In this document: positions 19,591-20,202 of the stretch, in pieces | Layout of the letters: each line of letters begins with the position of its first letter | Position numbering within the stretch: position 1 is the stretch's first letter | Assembly (NCBI GenBank): GCA_900551995.1 | Contig: URXW01000033.1 | Coordinates: 1-20,202 of the forward strand | DNA: 20,202 nt | Direction: 5' to 3' | DNA from: an uncultured Eubacteriales bacterium | Lineage (GTDB): Bacteria; Bacillota; Clostridia; Oscillospirales; Oscillospiraceae | Position numbers and translations under genes: made by a program | The notes under the pieces: model-generated | The model's database searches: none | What the model was told of the DNA's origin: nothing | What the model saw: the letters and a program-made list of their open reading frames with translations, nothing else

Positions 19591-20202
19591 ATGGCATTTG
19601 ACTTCCAAAACGGCAGCTACACCGACCCCACCGGCAGGGTGACACTGGACCCCACCGTCTACAAGGACTGGCAGATCGGCGCGGCGGCGGAGCGTCAGCT
19701 TCCCGACACGGAGTGGTTCCGTGAACGTCTGGGACTGCTGCCCTCCGAGCTGCTGCCCCACGGCAGAACGCCCAAGCTGGATTTCCTGCGTATCATGGAG
19801 CGTCTGCGCCAAAAGCCAGACGGCAAGTACATCGAGGTCACCGCCATCACCCCCACCCCCTTGGGGGAGGGTAAGTCCACCACGTCCCTGGGGCTGATCG
19901 AGGGTCTGGGGCGTCTGGGCAAGAACGTGGGCGGCTGCCTGCGCCAGCCCTCCGGCGGCCCCACCATGAACGTAAAGGGCACCGCCGCCGGCGGCGGCAA
20001 CGCCCTGCTCATCCCCATGACCGAGTTCTCCCTCGGGCTCACCGGCGACATCAACGACATTATGAACGCCCACAATCTGGCGATGACCGCCCTGAACGCC
20101 CGTATGCAGCACGAGCGCAACTACGATGACGCGCAGCTGGCGCAGCGGGGACTGCGCCGTCTGGACATCGACCCGGCGCGGGTGCAGTGGAGCTTCGTGC
20201 TG
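19591..20202 (+). CDS. ftfL: Formate-tetrahydrofolate ligase (partial, C-terminus outside window)
   Basis: 204 residues are visible and open to the window edge. The enzyme makes 10-formyl-THF from formate, ATP and THF, feeding purine synthesis or the methyl branch of the Wood-Ljungdahl pathway. Visible motifs: a P-loop near residue 90, ITPTPLGEGKSTTSLGLIEG; then GGCLRQPSGGPTMNVKGTAA, GGGNALLIPMTEFSLGLTGD and NAHNLAMTALNARMQHERNY. The stretch after QPS (GGPTMNVKG) differs from the common QPS-x-GP-x-FG-x-KGG form and resembles the longer FtfL variant known from methylotrophs and some anaerobes. ATG 19591 follows AAGGAGGG. It is divergent from the riboswitch-controlled folT-folC operon. Confidence 0.96.
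   Translation, partial: MAFDFQNGSYTDPTGRVTLDPTVYKDWQIGAAAERQLPDTEWFRERLGLLPSELLPHGRTPKLDFLRIMERLRQKPDGKYIEVTAITPTPLGEGKSTTSLGLIEGLGRLGKNVGGCLRQPSGGPTMNVKGTAAGGGNALLIPMTEFSLGLTGDINDIMNAHNLAMTALNARMQHERNYDDAQLAQRGLRRLDIDPARVQWSFVL

Overview
The window looks like a chromosome segment from a GC-rich, spore-forming, anaerobic gut-type Firmicute, most like Oscillospiraceae (Flavonifractor/Oscillibacter-like). This is an inference from the sporulation gene spoIIR, a ribosomal protein S21 gene, the CD1247-type acidic zinc-ribbon protein beside efp, a tetrahydrofolate riboswitch, and consensus low-GC-type promoters in GC-rich coding DNA. No species can be named from the sequence alone.

Bases 1-6821 are the early/replication end of a prophage or related mobile element, with every gene on the minus strand. 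Read in the direction of transcription: an HTH protein, a small ribbon-helix-helix-like protein, a DUF6273-like protein, a membrane-anchored lytic transglycosylase, a 41-residue zinc-ribbon protein, a proline/alanine-linker protein, a DUF2800 (Cas4/RecB-like) nuclease, a small membrane protein, an unknown protein, a DUF2815 ssDNA-binding-like protein, another unknown, and a family A DNA polymerase that runs off the left edge. The genes abut or overlap by a few bases, as in one operon. The DUF2800 - DUF2815 - PolA order is a recurrent replication cassette of Firmicute prophages. No integrase, terminase, capsid gene or att site is visible.

Bases 6822-11580 are core genome: rpsU with its own promoter, leader hairpin and terminator; an unrecognised convergent gene whose 3' end runs antisense through the rpsU terminator; a YqeG-type HAD phosphatase; efp followed by a CD1247-type protein; tRNA-Gln(CUG) on the minus strand; then spoIIR and ispE on the minus strand. 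Bases 11586-16249 hold a DUF1015 gene (minus), divergent from nicotinate phosphoribosyltransferase and cardiolipin synthase (plus). Bases 16337-17406 hold thiN and a DUF4430 lipoprotein.

Bases 17443-20202 form a folate/one-carbon locus. A folT-folC operon on the minus strand takes up folate and polyglutamylates it. A tetrahydrofolate riboswitch controls it, and the riboswitch terminator hairpin also contains the folT Shine-Dalgarno sequence. Divergent from it is formate-tetrahydrofolate ligase (ftfL, truncated by the window edge), with its own promoter and no visible riboswitch.

The most interesting non-coding signals are two promoters that sit inside the terminator of the preceding gene. 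A sigma-F-like promoter for spoIIR lies inside the ispE terminator, and an extended -10 promoter for ispE lies inside the DUF1015 terminator. In each case the new transcript would start after all or most of the 5' terminator arm and so escape termination. I did not find convincing evidence of a wholly new defence or catalytic system. The least explained parts are the unknown genes of the phage operon and the unknown gene beside rpsU.
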